From positions 186,001 to 250,000 of the forward strand of contig NZ_JABFDM010000004.1 of NCBI RefSeq assembly GCF_013178945.1: a stretch of 64,000 nucleotides of DNA, given 5' to 3'. This DNA comes from Bradyrhizobium aeschynomenes (GTDB taxonomy: Bacteria > Pseudomonadota > Alphaproteobacteria > Rhizobiales > Xanthobacteraceae). This document shows, one piece after another, positions 10,193 through 19,967 of the stretch (within the stretch, counting starts at the first letter, position 1; the number at the start of each line of letters is the position of its first letter). A program made the position numbers and the translations under genes. The notes beneath the pieces were generated by a model, which was not told the origin of the DNA, searched no databases, and saw only the letters and a list, made by a program, of their open reading frames with translations.

Positions 10193-10224
10193 GCAGCGAT
10201 TCCGCAGACGCACGGAATCGCTGC
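10193..10224 (-). terminator. 12-bp perfect hairpin between infB and rbfA
   Basis: GCAGCGATTCCG and CGGAATCGCTGC pair perfectly around an 8-base loop, 36 bases after the infB stop and about 95 bases before rbfA. There is no T-run, so an mRNA processing or stability element is more likely than full termination. Confidence 0.5.
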
Positions 10225-10259
10225 TCACTTGATCGCAGCGCGCTCTGTAGGATTCGGAC

Positions 10260-13019
10260 TTACAGCGAGCGCTGAATGGTCTCCACGCGATAACACTCGA
10301 TGACGTCGCCGACACGCATGTCGCCGTAGTTCTCGAAGGCCATGCCGCATTCCTGGCCGGCCTGCACTTCCTTCACTTCGTCCTTGAAGCGCTTCAGCGT
10401 CGACAGTTTGCCCTCGTGAACCACGACGTTGTCGCGGATCAGGCGGACATTGGCGCCGCGCTCGACGGTGCCGTCGGTGACGCGGCAGCCGGCGACCTTG
10501 CCGACCTTGGAGATGTTGAACACCTCGAGGATCTGCGCATTGCCGAGCATGGTCTCGCGAAGCGTCGGCGCAAGCAGACCGCTCATCGCCTTCTTCACGT
10601 CGTCCACGAGGTCGTAGATGATGTTGTAGTAGCGGATCTCGATGCCGTTGCGCTTGGCGAGCGCGGCGGCTTCCTTGTTGGCTCGGACCGAGAAGCCGAT
10701 GATCGCGGCGTTGAAGCCTTCGGCCAGCGTCACGTCCGACTCGCTGATGCCGCCGACGCCGGCATGCAGGATCCGGGCGGCGACCTCTTCAGTGCCGAGC
10801 TTCTCGAGCGAGCCGAGGATGGCTTCCAGCGAGCCCTGCACGTCGGCCTTGATGACCAGCGGGAATTCCTTGCGGCCCGCGGTCTTCAATTGCGACATCA
10901 TCTGCTCGAGCGAGCCGCGCATGCCGGAGATCGAGGCAGCGGCGTTCTCGCGCTTCTGGTGCGCACGATAGCTGGTGACCTGGCGGGCGCGGGCTTCGTT
11001 CTCGACGACGGCGAGACGATCGCCGGCTTCCGGCGGACCGTTGAAGCCGAGCACCTCGACCGGCACTGACGGACCCGCCTCCTGCAGGGTCTCGCCCTGA
11101 TCGGAGATCAGCGCGCGGACGCGGCCCATCTCGGCGCCGGCGACGATGATGTCGCCGACACGAAGGGTGCCGCGCTGGACCAGCACGGTGGCGACCGGAC
11201 CACGGCCGCGATCAAGCTTGGCTTCGATCACGGTGCCCTCGGCCGGACGATCCGAATTGGTCTTCAGGTCGAGGATGTCGGCCTGCAGCGCGATCATCTC
11301 GAGCAGACGATCGAGATTGGTCTTGTTCTTGGCGGACACCTCGACGTCGACGACCTCGCCGCCGAGCGATTCGACCTGCACCTCGTGCTGCAGCAGCTCG
11401 GTGCGGACGCGCTCGGGGCGGGCATCGGGCTTGTCGATCTTGTTGATCGCCACGATCATCGGCACCTTCGCCGCCTTGGCGTGGTTGATGGCCTCGATCG
11501 TCTGCGGCATGACGCCGTCATCGGCCGCGACCACCAGCACGACGATGTCGGTGACCTTGGCGCCGCGGGCGCGCATCGCGGTGAACGCGGCGTGGCCGGG
11601 CGTGTCGATGAAGGTGATCTTCTTGCCGCTGTCCGGCGCCGTCACCTGATAGGCGCCGATGTGCTGGGTGATGCCACCGGCCTCGCCCGAGACCACGTTC
11701 GCGTGGCGCAGCGCGTCGAGCAGCGAGGTCTTGCCGTGGTCGACGTGGCCCATGACGGTCACGACCGGCGAACGCGGCTCGGTGTCGGTCGAATCGTCGA
11801 CGACGTCGAACAGGCCCTCTTCCACGTCCGACGCGGCGACGCGCTTGACGGTGTGGCCGAGCTCTTCGGCGATCAGCTGCGCGGTGTCGGCATCGATCAC
11901 GTCGGTGATCTTGTGCATCGCGCCCTGGCGCATCAGCAGACGGATCACGTCGACCGCGCGCTCCGACATGCGGTTCGCGAGCTCCTGGATCGTGATCGCT
12001 TCCGGAATCGTGACCTCGCGGATCAGCTTTTCCTTCTGCTCATTGGCGGCATGGCCCTTCAGGCGCTGGGTGCGGCGGCGGAACGAGGCGATCGAGCGCT
12101 CGCGCACGTCATCGGCCGTGAGCGCCGTGACAACGGTCAAGCGGCCGCGCTGCTTCTGCGGGCCTGGCTTGTGCGTGGTCTTCGGCGGCGGGGCCGGACG
12201 CGCGGCGCCGCCGGGACCCCGGCGGATCTGCCGCGGACCCTCATCCTCGTCGGGACCTGCGGCGACACCCGGTGCGCGGCCGAGCGGGCCGCCGCCGGCC
12301 GGGCGGGCTCCGGCAGGACGTGCGCCGGCGGGCTGCGCGCCACCGGGGCGCGAGCTGGTGCCGATCTGCTGCGGCCGGCTGCCCGGCGCGCCTTGCGGGC
12401 GGCCCGGAGCCTGCGCGGGCCGGGCCGGCGCGGTCACCGTGGGCTGCGGCGCTGACGATGTCGTCGGGCGGGGCGCCTCGCCTTCGCCAAAGCGCTTCTT
12501 GGCCTCGAGCTCGGCCTTGCGCTTGGCTTCCTCTTCGTGGCGATGACGCTCTTCCTCGGCCTTGCGGCGCGCCTCGGCAGCCTCGCGCTCGGCGCGTTCG
12601 GCGGCTTCGCGCTCGGCACGGCGGCGGGCTTCCTCCTCGGCCTGGCGGCGTTCCTCGATGTCGCGGACGCGGGCGTCGGCCAGCGCGCTGGCGCGGGCCG
12701 AGCGCTCATCCTCGGTCAGGGTCCGCAGCACGACGCCGGACCCGCTGCGCTGAGGCCCGGACGAACGCGGCCCCGATGGGCGGTTGCTCGGCGGCGGCGG
12801 CGGTGGCGCCTTGGCGACGGTCGGCTCCGGCGCATGCGGCGCATCGGGCGCCCCATCGCCGACGCGGCGCTTGGTGCCGCGCTTCTCGACCACCACCTGC
12901 TTGCTCCGGCCGTGTGGGAAGCTCTGACGCACCGTGCCAGTCTCGACGCGCGGCTTGAGCGTCAAGGTCTTGCTCGGGACACCGAGTTTCTTGTCGCCCG
13001 GAGTGTTTTGATCGGCCAT
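10260..13019 (-). CDS. infB: Translation initiation factor IF-2
   Basis: GTPase that places initiator tRNA on the 30S subunit and promotes subunit joining. 919 aa. Order: a conserved N-terminal patch; a Pro/Gly/Arg/Ala-rich disordered stretch with an Arg/Glu/Ala coiled-coil run (~115-185); the IF2 N2 domain ([14 protein letters not shown]); then the G domain with G1 GHVDHGKT, G3 DTPGH and G4 NKID; then domains II, III and IV ending in the initiator-tRNA-binding C-terminus. The long low-complexity N-terminus is usual for alphaproteobacteria. 77 bp separate it from ylxR. Confidence 0.98.
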   Translation of the reverse strand: MADQNTPGDKKLGVPSKTLTLKPRVETGTVRQSFPHGRSKQVVVEKRGTKRRVGDGAPDAPHAPEPTVAKAPPPPPPSNRPSGPRSSGPQRSGSGVVLRTLTEDERSARASALADARVRDIEERRQAEEEARRRAEREAAERAEREAAEARRKAEEERHRHEEEAKRKAELEAKKRFGEGEAPRPTTSSAPQPTVTAPARPAQAPGRPQGAPGSRPQQIGTSSRPGGAQPAGARPAGARPAGGGPLGRAPGVAAGPDEDEGPRQIRRGPGGAARPAPPPKTTHKPGPQKQRGRLTVVTALTADDVRERSIASFRRRTQRLKGHAANEQKEKLIREVTIPEAITIQELANRMSERAVDVIRLLMRQGAMHKITDVIDADTAQLIAEELGHTVKRVAASDVEEGLFDVVDDSTDTEPRSPVVTVMGHVDHGKTSLLDALRHANVVSGEAGGITQHIGAYQVTAPDSGKKITFIDTPGHAAFTAMRARGAKVTDIVVLVVAADDGVMPQTIEAINHAKAAKVPMIVAINKIDKPDARPERVRTELLQHEVQVESLGGEVVDVEVSAKNKTNLDRLLEMIALQADILDLKTNSDRPAEGTVIEAKLDRGRGPVATVLVQRGTLRVGDIIVAGAEMGRVRALISDQGETLQEAGPSVPVEVLGFNGPPEAGDRLAVVENEARARQVTSYRAHQKRENAAASISGMRGSLEQMMSQLKTAGRKEFPLVIKADVQGSLEAILGSLEKLGTEEVAARILHAGVGGISESDVTLAEGFNAAIIGFSVRANKEAAALAKRNGIEIRYYNIIYDLVDDVKKAMSGLLAPTLRETMLGNAQILEVFNISKVGKVAGCRVTDGTVERGANVRLIRDNVVVHEGKLSTLKRFKDEVKEVQAGQECGMAFENYGDMRVGDVIECYRVETIQRSL

Positions 13020-13096
13020 TCAGTCGTCCTAATCTCGTTTACCAGCGTGCGGGTCTGCCGCACCGTCCCATTCGTGCAATCGTCGCGTATTCGTAG

Positions 13097-13810
13097 CTAT
13101 GTCGTCGAAGTCGAAGCAGATTTCGTGGCCGCGGTTCCGGCAATCTTGTCAGCGTCGGCCGACCGGTATCGGACCAGTGTCTGGCTGCGCGACAGGAATG
13201 TCCTGCTCGCCGGGCCTGCGAGCACGGCAGCATGTATCACATTTGAGCGCCCAAGTGCCAAATCCAATTCTGCCGAAGTGAGACAGCAGATGATCGGAAA
13301 TGGCAGGGCTTGGCCCTGGTCCCCGTCAGGCGTCCGGACCAGGGCGTCGAGCTTGCGGATCCCGTCGGCTGCGCCGTCCGCAGCGTGGATCAGGGCCGCC
13401 AAGGTGGTCCGCGACTGGCGCTGCGACAGCGCCGCTTCCACCTTGGAGAAACCCGAGACAACCTGGCCCGCCTTGGCGGCGATGCCCAGCGCCTCGATCG
13501 CGCTGCGGGCCAGCAAGGCCTCGAGATCCTCGGCAAGTGTCGGATGGACGCGGACGTTCGCCTTGAACCCGCGGCTGAAATGGTGACGCCGCACCGCTTC
13601 CGCAACCGCCTGTCGTGATGCGGTGATCCACAACCCCCGCCCGGGCAGCTTGCGCTTGATGTCGGGCACGACCTCGCCCGACGGGCCGACGACGAAGCGG
13701 ATCAGCTCGCCGATCGGCCGCACCTCGCGGCTGACCGCGCACATGCGCATGGTCGCGGACTTGTCGGTCCGCGGTCCATTGTCGAGCTCGGGGTCGGCCA
13801 AAGCGAGCAT
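13097..13810 (-). CDS. ylxR: YlxR-like RNA-binding protein with L7Ae-like C-terminal part
   Basis: 237 aa. Residues ~12-95 are the DUF448/YlxR domain: MRMCAVSRE, then ELIRFVVGPSGEVVPD and the signature LPGRGLWIT. Residues ~100-200 contain IEALGIAAKAGQVVSGF, the usual L7Ae/L30e-like pattern (LGLA..AG....G), so it is a fusion of the two RNA-binding domains that many bacteria encode as neighbouring small genes between nusA and infB. Its molecular role is poorly defined; YlxR has been reported to influence transcription and RNase P. It lies 66 bp after nusA. Confidence 0.9.
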   Translation of the reverse strand: MLALADPELDNGPRTDKSATMRMCAVSREVRPIGELIRFVVGPSGEVVPDIKRKLPGRGLWITASRQAVAEAVRRHHFSRGFKANVRVHPTLAEDLEALLARSAIEALGIAAKAGQVVSGFSKVEAALSQRQSRTTLAALIHAADGAADGIRKLDALVRTPDGDQGQALPFPIICCLTSAELDLALGRSNVIHAAVLAGPASRTFLSRSQTLVRYRSADADKIAGTAATKSASTSTT

Positions 13811-13876
13811 GCGGTGATGCGGCTCCTCATCTCAAGCGATCATGGTCATGGCGGCTGTCATCACGGCGTCCATGGC

Positions 13877-15490
13877 TCAGGCGGTCTGTTCTTCGGATTC
13901 ATCCTCGGCATCGGCCTCGGCCTTGGCGAGATCGGCCTCGCTGATCCAGCCCGCCTTGACGCGGGCCTGCATCACCATGGCTTCGGCGTCGTCGCGGGAT
14001 ACGTCGAGGCCGTCGAGAATGCCGGGGAATTTGGTGGCTTCCCCGCCGTCCTTGCGCTCGGTCCAGCCGACCAGATCGTCGGTGGCGCAGCCGGCGAGAT
14101 CGTCGACCGTCTTGATGTCGTTCTCGCCGAACTTGACCAGCATCTTGGTGGTCACGCCGGGCACCGCCTTCACGGCGTCCTCGACGCCGAGCTCCTTGCG
14201 CTTGGCCTCGAGCTCGGCCTCCTGCTGCTCCAGGAACTCGCGGGCGCGGGTCTGCAGCTCGGTCGCGGTCTCCTCGTCGAAGCCTTCGATGCCGGCGAGA
14301 TCCTTGAGATCGACCAAAGCGAGCTCCTCGACCGAGGTGAAGCCTTCGGACGCCAGCAGCTGGCCGACGACCTCGTCGACGTTCAGTGATTCCATGAACA
14401 CGCGGGTGGAGTTCTCGAAGTCGGCCTGGCGGCGCTCGGACTCCTCCTGCTCGGTCAGGATGTCGATGTCCCAGCCGGTCAGCTGCGAAGCGAGGCGGAC
14501 ATTCTGGCCGCGGCGGCCGATCGCCAGCGACAGCTGGTTGTTGGTGTCGGGCACGACCACCTCGATGCGCTCGCGATCCTCGTCGATGACGACCTTGGCG
14601 ACTTCGGCCGGCGCCAGCGCGTTGACCACGAAGGTCGCGATGTCGGGCGACCACGGGATGATGTCGATCTTCTCGCCCTGCAGCTCGTTCACCACGGCCT
14701 GGACGCGCGAGCCGCGCATGCCGACGCAGGCGCCGACCGGGTCGACCGAGGAATCGCGGGAGACGACGCCGATCTTGGCGCGCGAGCCGGGGTCGCGGGC
14801 GACCGCCTTGATCTCGACGATGCCGTCATAGATTTCTGGCACTTCCTGCGCGAACAGCTTGGCCATGAACTGCGGATGGGTGCGCGACAGGAAGATCTGC
14901 GGGCCGCGGGTCTCGCGGCGGACGTCGAAGACGTAGGCGCGGACGCGATCGCCGTTGCGGAACACCTCGCGCGGCAGCATCTCGTCGCGGCGGATGATCG
15001 CCTCGCCACGGCCGAGGTCGAGGATCACGCTGCCATATTCGACGCGCTTGACGACGCCGTTGACGATGTCGCCGATGCGGTCCTTGAACTCCTGGTACTG
15101 CCGGTCGCGCTCGGCCTCGCGCACCTTCTGCACGATGACCTGCTTGGCCGACTGCGCGGCGATGCGGCCATATTCCAGCGGCGGCAGCGTATCGGCGATG
15201 GTGTCGCCGATCTGGGCGCCCGGATTGGCGCGGCGGGCATCGTCGAGCGAGATCTGGTTGGAGGGGTTCTCGACCTTCTCGACCACCAGCATGTGGCGCG
15301 ACAGCCGCAGCTCACCCTTCTTCGGATCGATCTCGGCATGGACGTCGGTCTCGCTGCCATAGCGGGCGCGGGCGGCCTTGGCGATCGCGTCTTCCATGGC
15401 GGCGATCACGATGCCGCGGTCGATCGACTTCTCGCGCGCGACGGCGTCGGCGATCTGCAGCAGTTCCAACCGGTTGGCGCTGACGGCCAT
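13877..15490 (-). CDS. nusA: Transcription termination/antitermination factor NusA
   Basis: RNA polymerase-binding elongation factor that modulates pausing, termination and rRNA antitermination. 537 aa. NTD (1-~125), S1 (from DIVNGVVKRVEYGSVILDLG), KH1 (RDSSVDPVGACVGMRGSR) and KH2 (LAIGRRGQNVRLASQ) are all visible, followed by two acidic helix-hairpin-helix repeats (~350-500; LLASEGFTSVEEL, DLKDLAGIEGF) and an Asp/Glu tail. 15 bp after rimP. NusA may act on the leader terminator upstream of its own operon. Confidence 0.98.
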   Translation of the reverse strand: MAVSANRLELLQIADAVAREKSIDRGIVIAAMEDAIAKAARARYGSETDVHAEIDPKKGELRLSRHMLVVEKVENPSNQISLDDARRANPGAQIGDTIADTLPPLEYGRIAAQSAKQVIVQKVREAERDRQYQEFKDRIGDIVNGVVKRVEYGSVILDLGRGEAIIRRDEMLPREVFRNGDRVRAYVFDVRRETRGPQIFLSRTHPQFMAKLFAQEVPEIYDGIVEIKAVARDPGSRAKIGVVSRDSSVDPVGACVGMRGSRVQAVVNELQGEKIDIIPWSPDIATFVVNALAPAEVAKVVIDEDRERIEVVVPDTNNQLSLAIGRRGQNVRLASQLTGWDIDILTEQEESERRQADFENSTRVFMESLNVDEVVGQLLASEGFTSVEELALVDLKDLAGIEGFDEETATELQTRAREFLEQQEAELEAKRKELGVEDAVKAVPGVTTKMLVKFGENDIKTVDDLAGCATDDLVGWTERKDGGEATKFPGILDGLDVSRDDAEAMVMQARVKAGWISEADLAKAEADAEDESEEQTA

Positions 15491-15504
15491 GGGTCTAGTC
15501 TCCT

Positions 15505-16266
15505 CTAATCAGGATCGATCTCGCCTCTGCGCGCGCGATCGGCGGCGAGGCGATGTTTCTTGGTGTTGGTCGGCAGCGGCTTCTTGACCGGCTGCTTGTC
15601 CTTCAACTTCGGTTTTGGCTTGGCCTGGGCCGCAGGCTTGGCGTGCGGCGCCAGCGGCGGCGCCAATCCGAGGTCGCGCTTCTTCTCGCGCTCGGCGGCC
15701 TTGCCGCGGCGCATGGACTCGGCGATCAGCTCGTCGGTCAGCACCATCTTTGCGTCGCCGATGTCGGCCATCGGTAGCACGACCTCCGGGTCCTGGTCCT
15801 TCGCCACGTCGTCGCGCGTGATGCGCACGCCATCGCCTTCGACGCCTTTGATGATGCCGCGGAAGCGCTTGCGGTTCTGGTAGGCTACGGCCATCTCGAT
15901 CTTGACCAGATGACCGATGTGACGCTCGAAATCGGAGCGGCGGACCAGCGGCCGGTCGATGCCCGGCGAGGAGATCTCGAGCCGATAGGCGCGATCGATC
16001 GGATCGGCGATGTCGAGCACGGGCGATAGCGCCCGCGACACCGCCTCGCAATCCTCGATCTGCATCGAGCCGTCGGGGCGTTCGGCCATCACCTGCACCG
16101 TGCAGCCGGACTCGCCGGAGATGCGGATCCGCACCAGCCGGTAGCCCATTGCCTGCAACACCGGGTCGGCCACGGCAGCCACGCGCGCCGCCACACCCGG
16201 CTCGACGACGAGCCGGGGCTCGGTCAGAAGGTCGGTGTCAGCGGTTGCGAGGGTCGGTTCCGTCAT
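15505..16266 (-). CDS. rimP: Ribosome maturation factor RimP
   Basis: 30S assembly factor. 253 aa: the N-terminal alpha/beta domain carries VRIRISGE and [12 protein letters not shown]; the [10 protein letters not shown] motif marks the domain junction; the C-terminal SH3-like domain follows ([15 protein letters not shown]). About 60 extra C-terminal residues are Lys/Pro/Ala-rich and probably disordered, typical of rhizobial homologs. First gene of the operon. Confidence 0.95.
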   Translation of the reverse strand: MTEPTLATADTDLLTEPRLVVEPGVAARVAAVADPVLQAMGYRLVRIRISGESGCTVQVMAERPDGSMQIEDCEAVSRALSPVLDIADPIDRAYRLEISSPGIDRPLVRRSDFERHIGHLVKIEMAVAYQNRKRFRGIIKGVEGDGVRITRDDVAKDQDPEVVLPMADIGDAKMVLTDELIAESMRRGKAAEREKKRDLGLAPPLAPHAKPAAQAKPKPKLKDKQPVKKPLPTNTKKHRLAADRARRGEIDPD

Positions 16267-16363
16267 CGAGGCGTCGATCGCGTGTCTTGCTGCTTGCGGC
16301 CGTCAGGCCTGGCCGATCGCGCTCACCGGATCGATCGCGCCGATGGCAGGGCGATCCAGGTAA

Positions 16364-16396
16364 CAAAAAAGAGCGGGTCCGGAAGGGCCCACCCTC
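16364..16396 (-). terminator. leader terminator upstream of rimP
   Basis: On the minus strand GAG-GGT-GGGCCC-TTCC-GGACCC-G-CTC forms a two-part stem with one C-A mismatch, followed directly by TTTTTT. It lies about 100 bases before the rimP start and just after the candidate promoter, as expected of an attenuator. The rest of the 16267-16692 gap has no recognisable tRNA or ORF. Confidence 0.55.
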
Positions 16397-16435
16397 ACTA
16401 CGCGATCGTATATGAGATGATGTTTGATGGCGCTC

Positions 16436-16463
16436 ATATAGCCGCTTTGGCGCCTGACGGCAA
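16436..16463 (-). promoter_or_regulatory. candidate promoter of the rimP-nusA-infB operon
   Basis: Minus strand TTGCCG (-35, 16463-16458), 16-bp spacer, CTATAT (-10, 16441-16436). The -10 fits the alphaproteobacterial housekeeping type. Transcription would start near 16430 and reach the leader terminator after about 65 bases. Confidence 0.5.
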
Positions 16464-16499
16464 GGGTCGTCTCGGCCAAAAGGGATCGTCTCGACCAAA
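16463..16499. repeat. tandem 18/19-bp direct repeat abutting the rimP promoter
   Basis: AGGGTCGTCTCGGCCAAA is followed directly by AGGGATCGTCTCGACCAAA (two differences). Both copies sit immediately upstream of the -35 element, where an activator or repressor could bind. Confidence 0.55.
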
Positions 16500-16692
16500 C
16501 AGGCCCGGAACTGCAGAAAGCCCTTCGCGTCGGCGATCCGGCCCTGGACGCACGCGACGGCTCGGAATCAGGTGCCTAACCCTTCATTCACCAAGATACG
16601 CTAAAAACAGAATGAATTCGGGCGCTTTTGCTCTGGAGCCGTGAGGGGCGGAGCGCGCGGACGTGTGTTGTGTTGCGTATCGGGTAGACATC

Positions 16693-17769
16693 ATGACCCC
16701 CGCCACCGCATTGATCCCCGGACTCGACGGGATCGTGAGGCATCGTGACGCCGAGCGCGGCCTCGAGGCGACACGGCGCATCGCCGACCTGTTTTTCGAA
16801 GATGCCGGCAGGCTGCGTCCCGAGCACATCAATCTGTTCGATGGGTTGCTGATCGATCTGGTCCCACTCGCGGATCAGCAAACGCGGATCGATCTGGCCG
16901 AGCGGCTGTCGCGGCTTGCCAGGGCGCCGCGTGCCGTCGTCGGCCAGCTCGCCCGTGACGACGAGGTTGCGGTGGCCGGTCCGCTGCTGCGTCGTTCTCC
17001 CGTGCTCGACGACGACGTGCTCATCGATGTCGCGCGCGACAAGGGCCAAGGCCATCTGCTGGCGATGGCCGAGCGTCCACGTTTGTCGGCCGACATGACC
17101 GACGTGCTGGTGCGGCGCGGTGACAGGGATGTGGTGCGGCGGACCGCAGCCAATCCCGGTGCGGCGTTCTCCGAGCCCGGCTATACCGAGCTGATCAATC
17201 GCGCGAGCTTCGACGGCGTGCTGACGCTCACGGTCGGCAAGCGCGAGGATCTCTCCGACGATCATCTCAAGAGACTGCTCGATGGCGCGCTCGACGTCGT
17301 CAAGCGGCGGCTGTTCGATGTGGTCGGACCGGAGCGGCAGGCGAAGATCAGGCAGGCCTTGGCGATGCCCGGCGACTTGACCGGTGCGAGCGCAGGCCAG
17401 CGCAATTTCGTTCCCGCGCAGCGGATCATTCTTGCGCTGTATGAAGCGAACACCCTCGACGAGGCTGCGCTGCTCGGGTTTGCGCGCGCCTACAGATATG
17501 AGGAGGTCATCGCTGCGCTGGCTGCGATGACCGGGCTCAAGCTCGCGACGCTCGATCGTCTCGTCTCCGGCGACCGCCACGACCCGCTGCTCATTCTCGG
17601 GCGCAAGATCGGGCTCGACTGGGGCACCGTGCACGCGCTGATCCTGCTCCGGCTCGGACGCAAGCGCGTGCCGGCACAGCGCGACATCGAAGCGATCAAG
17701 CTCAACTACGCGCGTCTGCTGTCATCGACGGCCGAGCGCGTCGTCGCGTTCTGGAAAACGCGCCACTGA
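16693..17769 (+). CDS. DUF2336 domain-containing protein
   Basis: 358 aa from ATG 16693; a GTG at 16663 would add ten residues (Cys-Cys-Val-Ala-Tyr) that look non-coding. The protein is all-helical, with repeated Leu/Ala/Asp patterns such as LIDLVPLADQQTRIDLAERLSRL and DDVLIDVARDKGQGHLLAMAERPRLSADMTDVLV cut into HEAT-like units, as in the DUF2336 family, common in alphaproteobacteria and of unknown function. No signal peptide or membrane segment. It runs towards trmB with 10 bp between the stops. Confidence 0.8.
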   Translation: MTPATALIPGLDGIVRHRDAERGLEATRRIADLFFEDAGRLRPEHINLFDGLLIDLVPLADQQTRIDLAERLSRLARAPRAVVGQLARDDEVAVAGPLLRRSPVLDDDVLIDVARDKGQGHLLAMAERPRLSADMTDVLVRRGDRDVVRRTAANPGAAFSEPGYTELINRASFDGVLTLTVGKREDLSDDHLKRLLDGALDVVKRRLFDVVGPERQAKIRQALAMPGDLTGASAGQRNFVPAQRIILALYEANTLDEAALLGFARAYRYEEVIAALAAMTGLKLATLDRLVSGDRHDPLLILGRKIGLDWGTVHALILLRLGRKRVPAQRDIEAIKLNYARLLSSTAERVVAFWKTRH

Positions 17770-17779
17770 CGCGCCCGCG

Positions 17780-18514
17780 TCAGCGCCGCCGGAAGATCAA
17801 GTAGTTGGCGACGCGGCCTTCGCGCGTCGCCTTCCGGCCGTAGCGCGTCATCGTGTAACCCGGCCACGGTAGACGCCAATCATCGGCCCGTTCCGCCGTC
17901 CAGACGAAATCCGGCGAGCGCAGCAGGTGCCACAAGGTCCAGGCGCAATAGTCGGCGATGTCGCTGACGAAGCGGAATTCGCCGCCGGGCTTCAGCGCGC
18001 GCGCCATCGCGGCGATGGTCGCGTCCTGCACGAAGCGCCGTTTCCAGTGCCGTCGCTTCGGCCAGGGATCTGGGTGGATCAGGTCGATCCGCTGCAGCGA
18101 CTGCGGCGGCAGCCAGGCGAGCAGCTCGGCGGCGTCGCCTGCCAGGAGCCTGACATTGCCGATGTTGTCGGCCTCGATCGCGGACAGGATCTTGGCCATG
18201 CCGTTGACATAGGGCTCGCAGCCGATGAAGCCGGTGGTCGGAAACGCCTTGGCTTCTGCAGCCAGATGCTCGCCGCCGCCAAAGCCGATCTCGAGCCGCA
18301 GCGCTTCGACGGGGGGATCGTATAGCGCCGGCAGCACGGCGTCGGCCGGGGCGGAAAGATCGAGCGCGAGGTGCGGCAGCAGGTTCTCGACCAGGTCGGC
18401 CTGGTGCGCGCGGAGCTTGTGGCCCTTGCGCCGGCCGAAGAACGAGCCCTGGCCGTGCAGGGCCTCATTGCCGGTGTGATCGTCATCGACGGGCATGGAG
18501 ATCGCGGCGCTCAT
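17780..18514 (-). CDS. trmB: tRNA (guanine-N7-)-methyltransferase
   Basis: SAM-dependent enzyme forming m7G46 in tRNA variable loops. 244 aa. The SAM-binding glycine motif is LEIGFGGGEH, then GCEPYVNGMAKIL; the catalytic/tRNA region is DLIHPDPWPKRRHWKRRF, highly characteristic of TrmB. A ~30-residue N-terminal extension precedes the core. Its ATG overlaps the stop of the upstream M20 peptidase by 4 bp, so the two are translationally coupled. Confidence 0.95.
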   Translation of the reverse strand: MSAAISMPVDDDHTGNEALHGQGSFFGRRKGHKLRAHQADLVENLLPHLALDLSAPADAVLPALYDPPVEALRLEIGFGGGEHLAAEAKAFPTTGFIGCEPYVNGMAKILSAIEADNIGNVRLLAGDAAELLAWLPPQSLQRIDLIHPDPWPKRRHWKRRFVQDATIAAMARALKPGGEFRFVSDIADYCAWTLWHLLRSPDFVWTAERADDWRLPWPGYTMTRYGRKATREGRVANYLIFRRR

Positions 18515-19641
18515 CGCAGGGTCTGGAACAGGCGGTGGAGAAGCCGCGTCCGCGGCTCGATCGAGGAGATGTACATCTGCTCGTAATGCGTATGCGCGCC
18601 CTTGCCGTCGACGCCGAGCCCATCGAGCGTTGCGGTGAAGGGCGCGGTGAAATTGCCGTCGGAGCCGCCGCCCGTGTAGGTGTCGGCGAGCTCGAAGCCG
18701 ATTTCTTCCGCCAGCGATCTGGCGTGCTCGAACAAGGCTGCGCCCGCGTTGCCTTTGACATAGGGAGGCCGGTTGACCTCGCCCTTCACTTTGACGGTGA
18801 CGCCCTCGCTGCGGGATGTGAGACCAAGAATCTTGGGCACGATCTCGTCGGCATCCGCAGGCGTCGGCAGCCGCGCGTCGACCTCCGCATAGGCTTCCTC
18901 TGCGATCACGTTCGGGCGCGTACCGCCCCGGACCACGCCGACATTCACCGTCACGCCGCGCGCGGGATCGTTCAGCGCTTCGAGCGCATGGATCACGTTG
19001 GCGAGTTCGCGGATCGCACTGCGTCCATCCTGTGGACGCGCGCCAGCGTGGGCGGGGACGCCGCGGATCGCAACGTCGAAGCGCGCGACACCCTTGCGTC
19101 CGGTGACGATCTTGCCGCCGTCGCGCGCCGGCTCGGTCACCAGCACGTATTTGGCCCTGCGGCCTTCCTCCTCGATCAGCGCGCGCGACGTGGGGCTGCC
19201 GATCTCTTCATCCGAGACGAACAAATGAGTAATGCCGAGCGGCGATCGTTCTCCGTCCGCGCAGAGCTGACGAAAGGCATGATGAGCGAGATAGGCGCCG
19301 CCCTTCATGTCGTAGATGCCGGGGCCGAATGCGACGTCGCCGTCGATCGCGAACGGCAGGCGCTCGATGAAGCCGAGCGGATGCACCGTGTCGAGATGGC
19401 TGAGCACGAGGATGCCCGGCTCGTTCTGTCCCCACGCCGAGCGCACCAGCAGATGGTCGCCGCAGCCATCGCGGCCGGCGATCCGTTCGACCGAGGCGTC
19501 GAGCCCGCGATAGCCGTCGGCGACCAGCGAAGCCAGCTCGTTGACGCGATCGGGCGCCTCGGTTGGGGTCTCGATCTCCACCCAGCGGCGGATGCCTTCA
19601 AGAATTGTGCGACTATCGAACGGATTGCTGTTGGCGATCAT
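18511..19641 (-). CDS. M20-family metallopeptidase (carboxypeptidase G2-like)
   Basis: 376 aa from ATG 19641 (MIANSN); upstream in-frame residues are Arg/Pro-rich and unlike the family. Zinc-site motifs are in place: HLDTVHP, the bridging Asp in GPGIYDMKGG, the EE pair in VSDEEIGS, and a C-terminal His in HTHYEQMY. The dimerisation/lid domain starts at KGVARFDVAIRGVPAHAGARP. Likely hydrolyses an N-acyl or glutamyl amino acid; substrate unknown. No export signal, so cytoplasmic. It sits between praR and trmB, with a gap of 326 bp before it. Confidence 0.87.
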   Translation of the reverse strand: MIANSNPFDSRTILEGIRRWVEIETPTEAPDRVNELASLVADGYRGLDASVERIAGRDGCGDHLLVRSAWGQNEPGILVLSHLDTVHPLGFIERLPFAIDGDVAFGPGIYDMKGGAYLAHHAFRQLCADGERSPLGITHLFVSDEEIGSPTSRALIEEEGRRAKYVLVTEPARDGGKIVTGRKGVARFDVAIRGVPAHAGARPQDGRSAIRELANVIHALEALNDPARGVTVNVGVVRGGTRPNVIAEEAYAEVDARLPTPADADEIVPKILGLTSRSEGVTVKVKGEVNRPPYVKGNAGAALFEHARSLAEEIGFELADTYTGGGSDGNFTAPFTATLDGLGVDGKGAHTHYEQMYISSIEPRTRLLHRLFQTLR

Positions 19642-19967
19642 GAGCTTTGCGAGCAGTTCTCTATGGTTAGCAAATGGTAGTCGGGGAGGATGGCGTGGAG
19701 GACCGGTTTTCGCCCGGGGCGCGCCGGCGCGCCGCCAACTCCCCGCGCCACATGCGCACAAAATGATTTAGAGCGCGACAGCATTTCCCGAAGGATAGCC
19801 AGCGCGCTCTATTGGTCGTGATCTGGTCTGTCTATCGGCTCATTCGTCCGGCGGAACGGCGCGTGCCCAGTGCGTCGTTCGCCAAACGTGGTCTGCTAAT
19901 GGCCCCCCGAGGCGCTGACATTCATATGAGAGTGTCCGCAATAGGAATGTCAGCGCCGGCGCATCAG
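19642..19967. other. non-coding gap with two perfect inverted repeats
   Basis: Dyad 1: TAGAGCGCG (19769-19777) with CGCGCTCTA (19803-19811), 25-base loop. Dyad 2: GGCGCTGACATTC (19911-19923) with GAATGTCAGCGCC (19945-19957), 13 bp perfect, 21-base loop, ending 10 bases from the praR stop. Neither has a T-run. No ORF, tRNA or promoter is convincing here. Confidence 0.6.

Noticed and set aside
16400..16660. Possible tRNA in the rimP leader, as metY in E. coli
   Set aside because: No cloverleaf or T-loop GTTCRANYC could be fitted.
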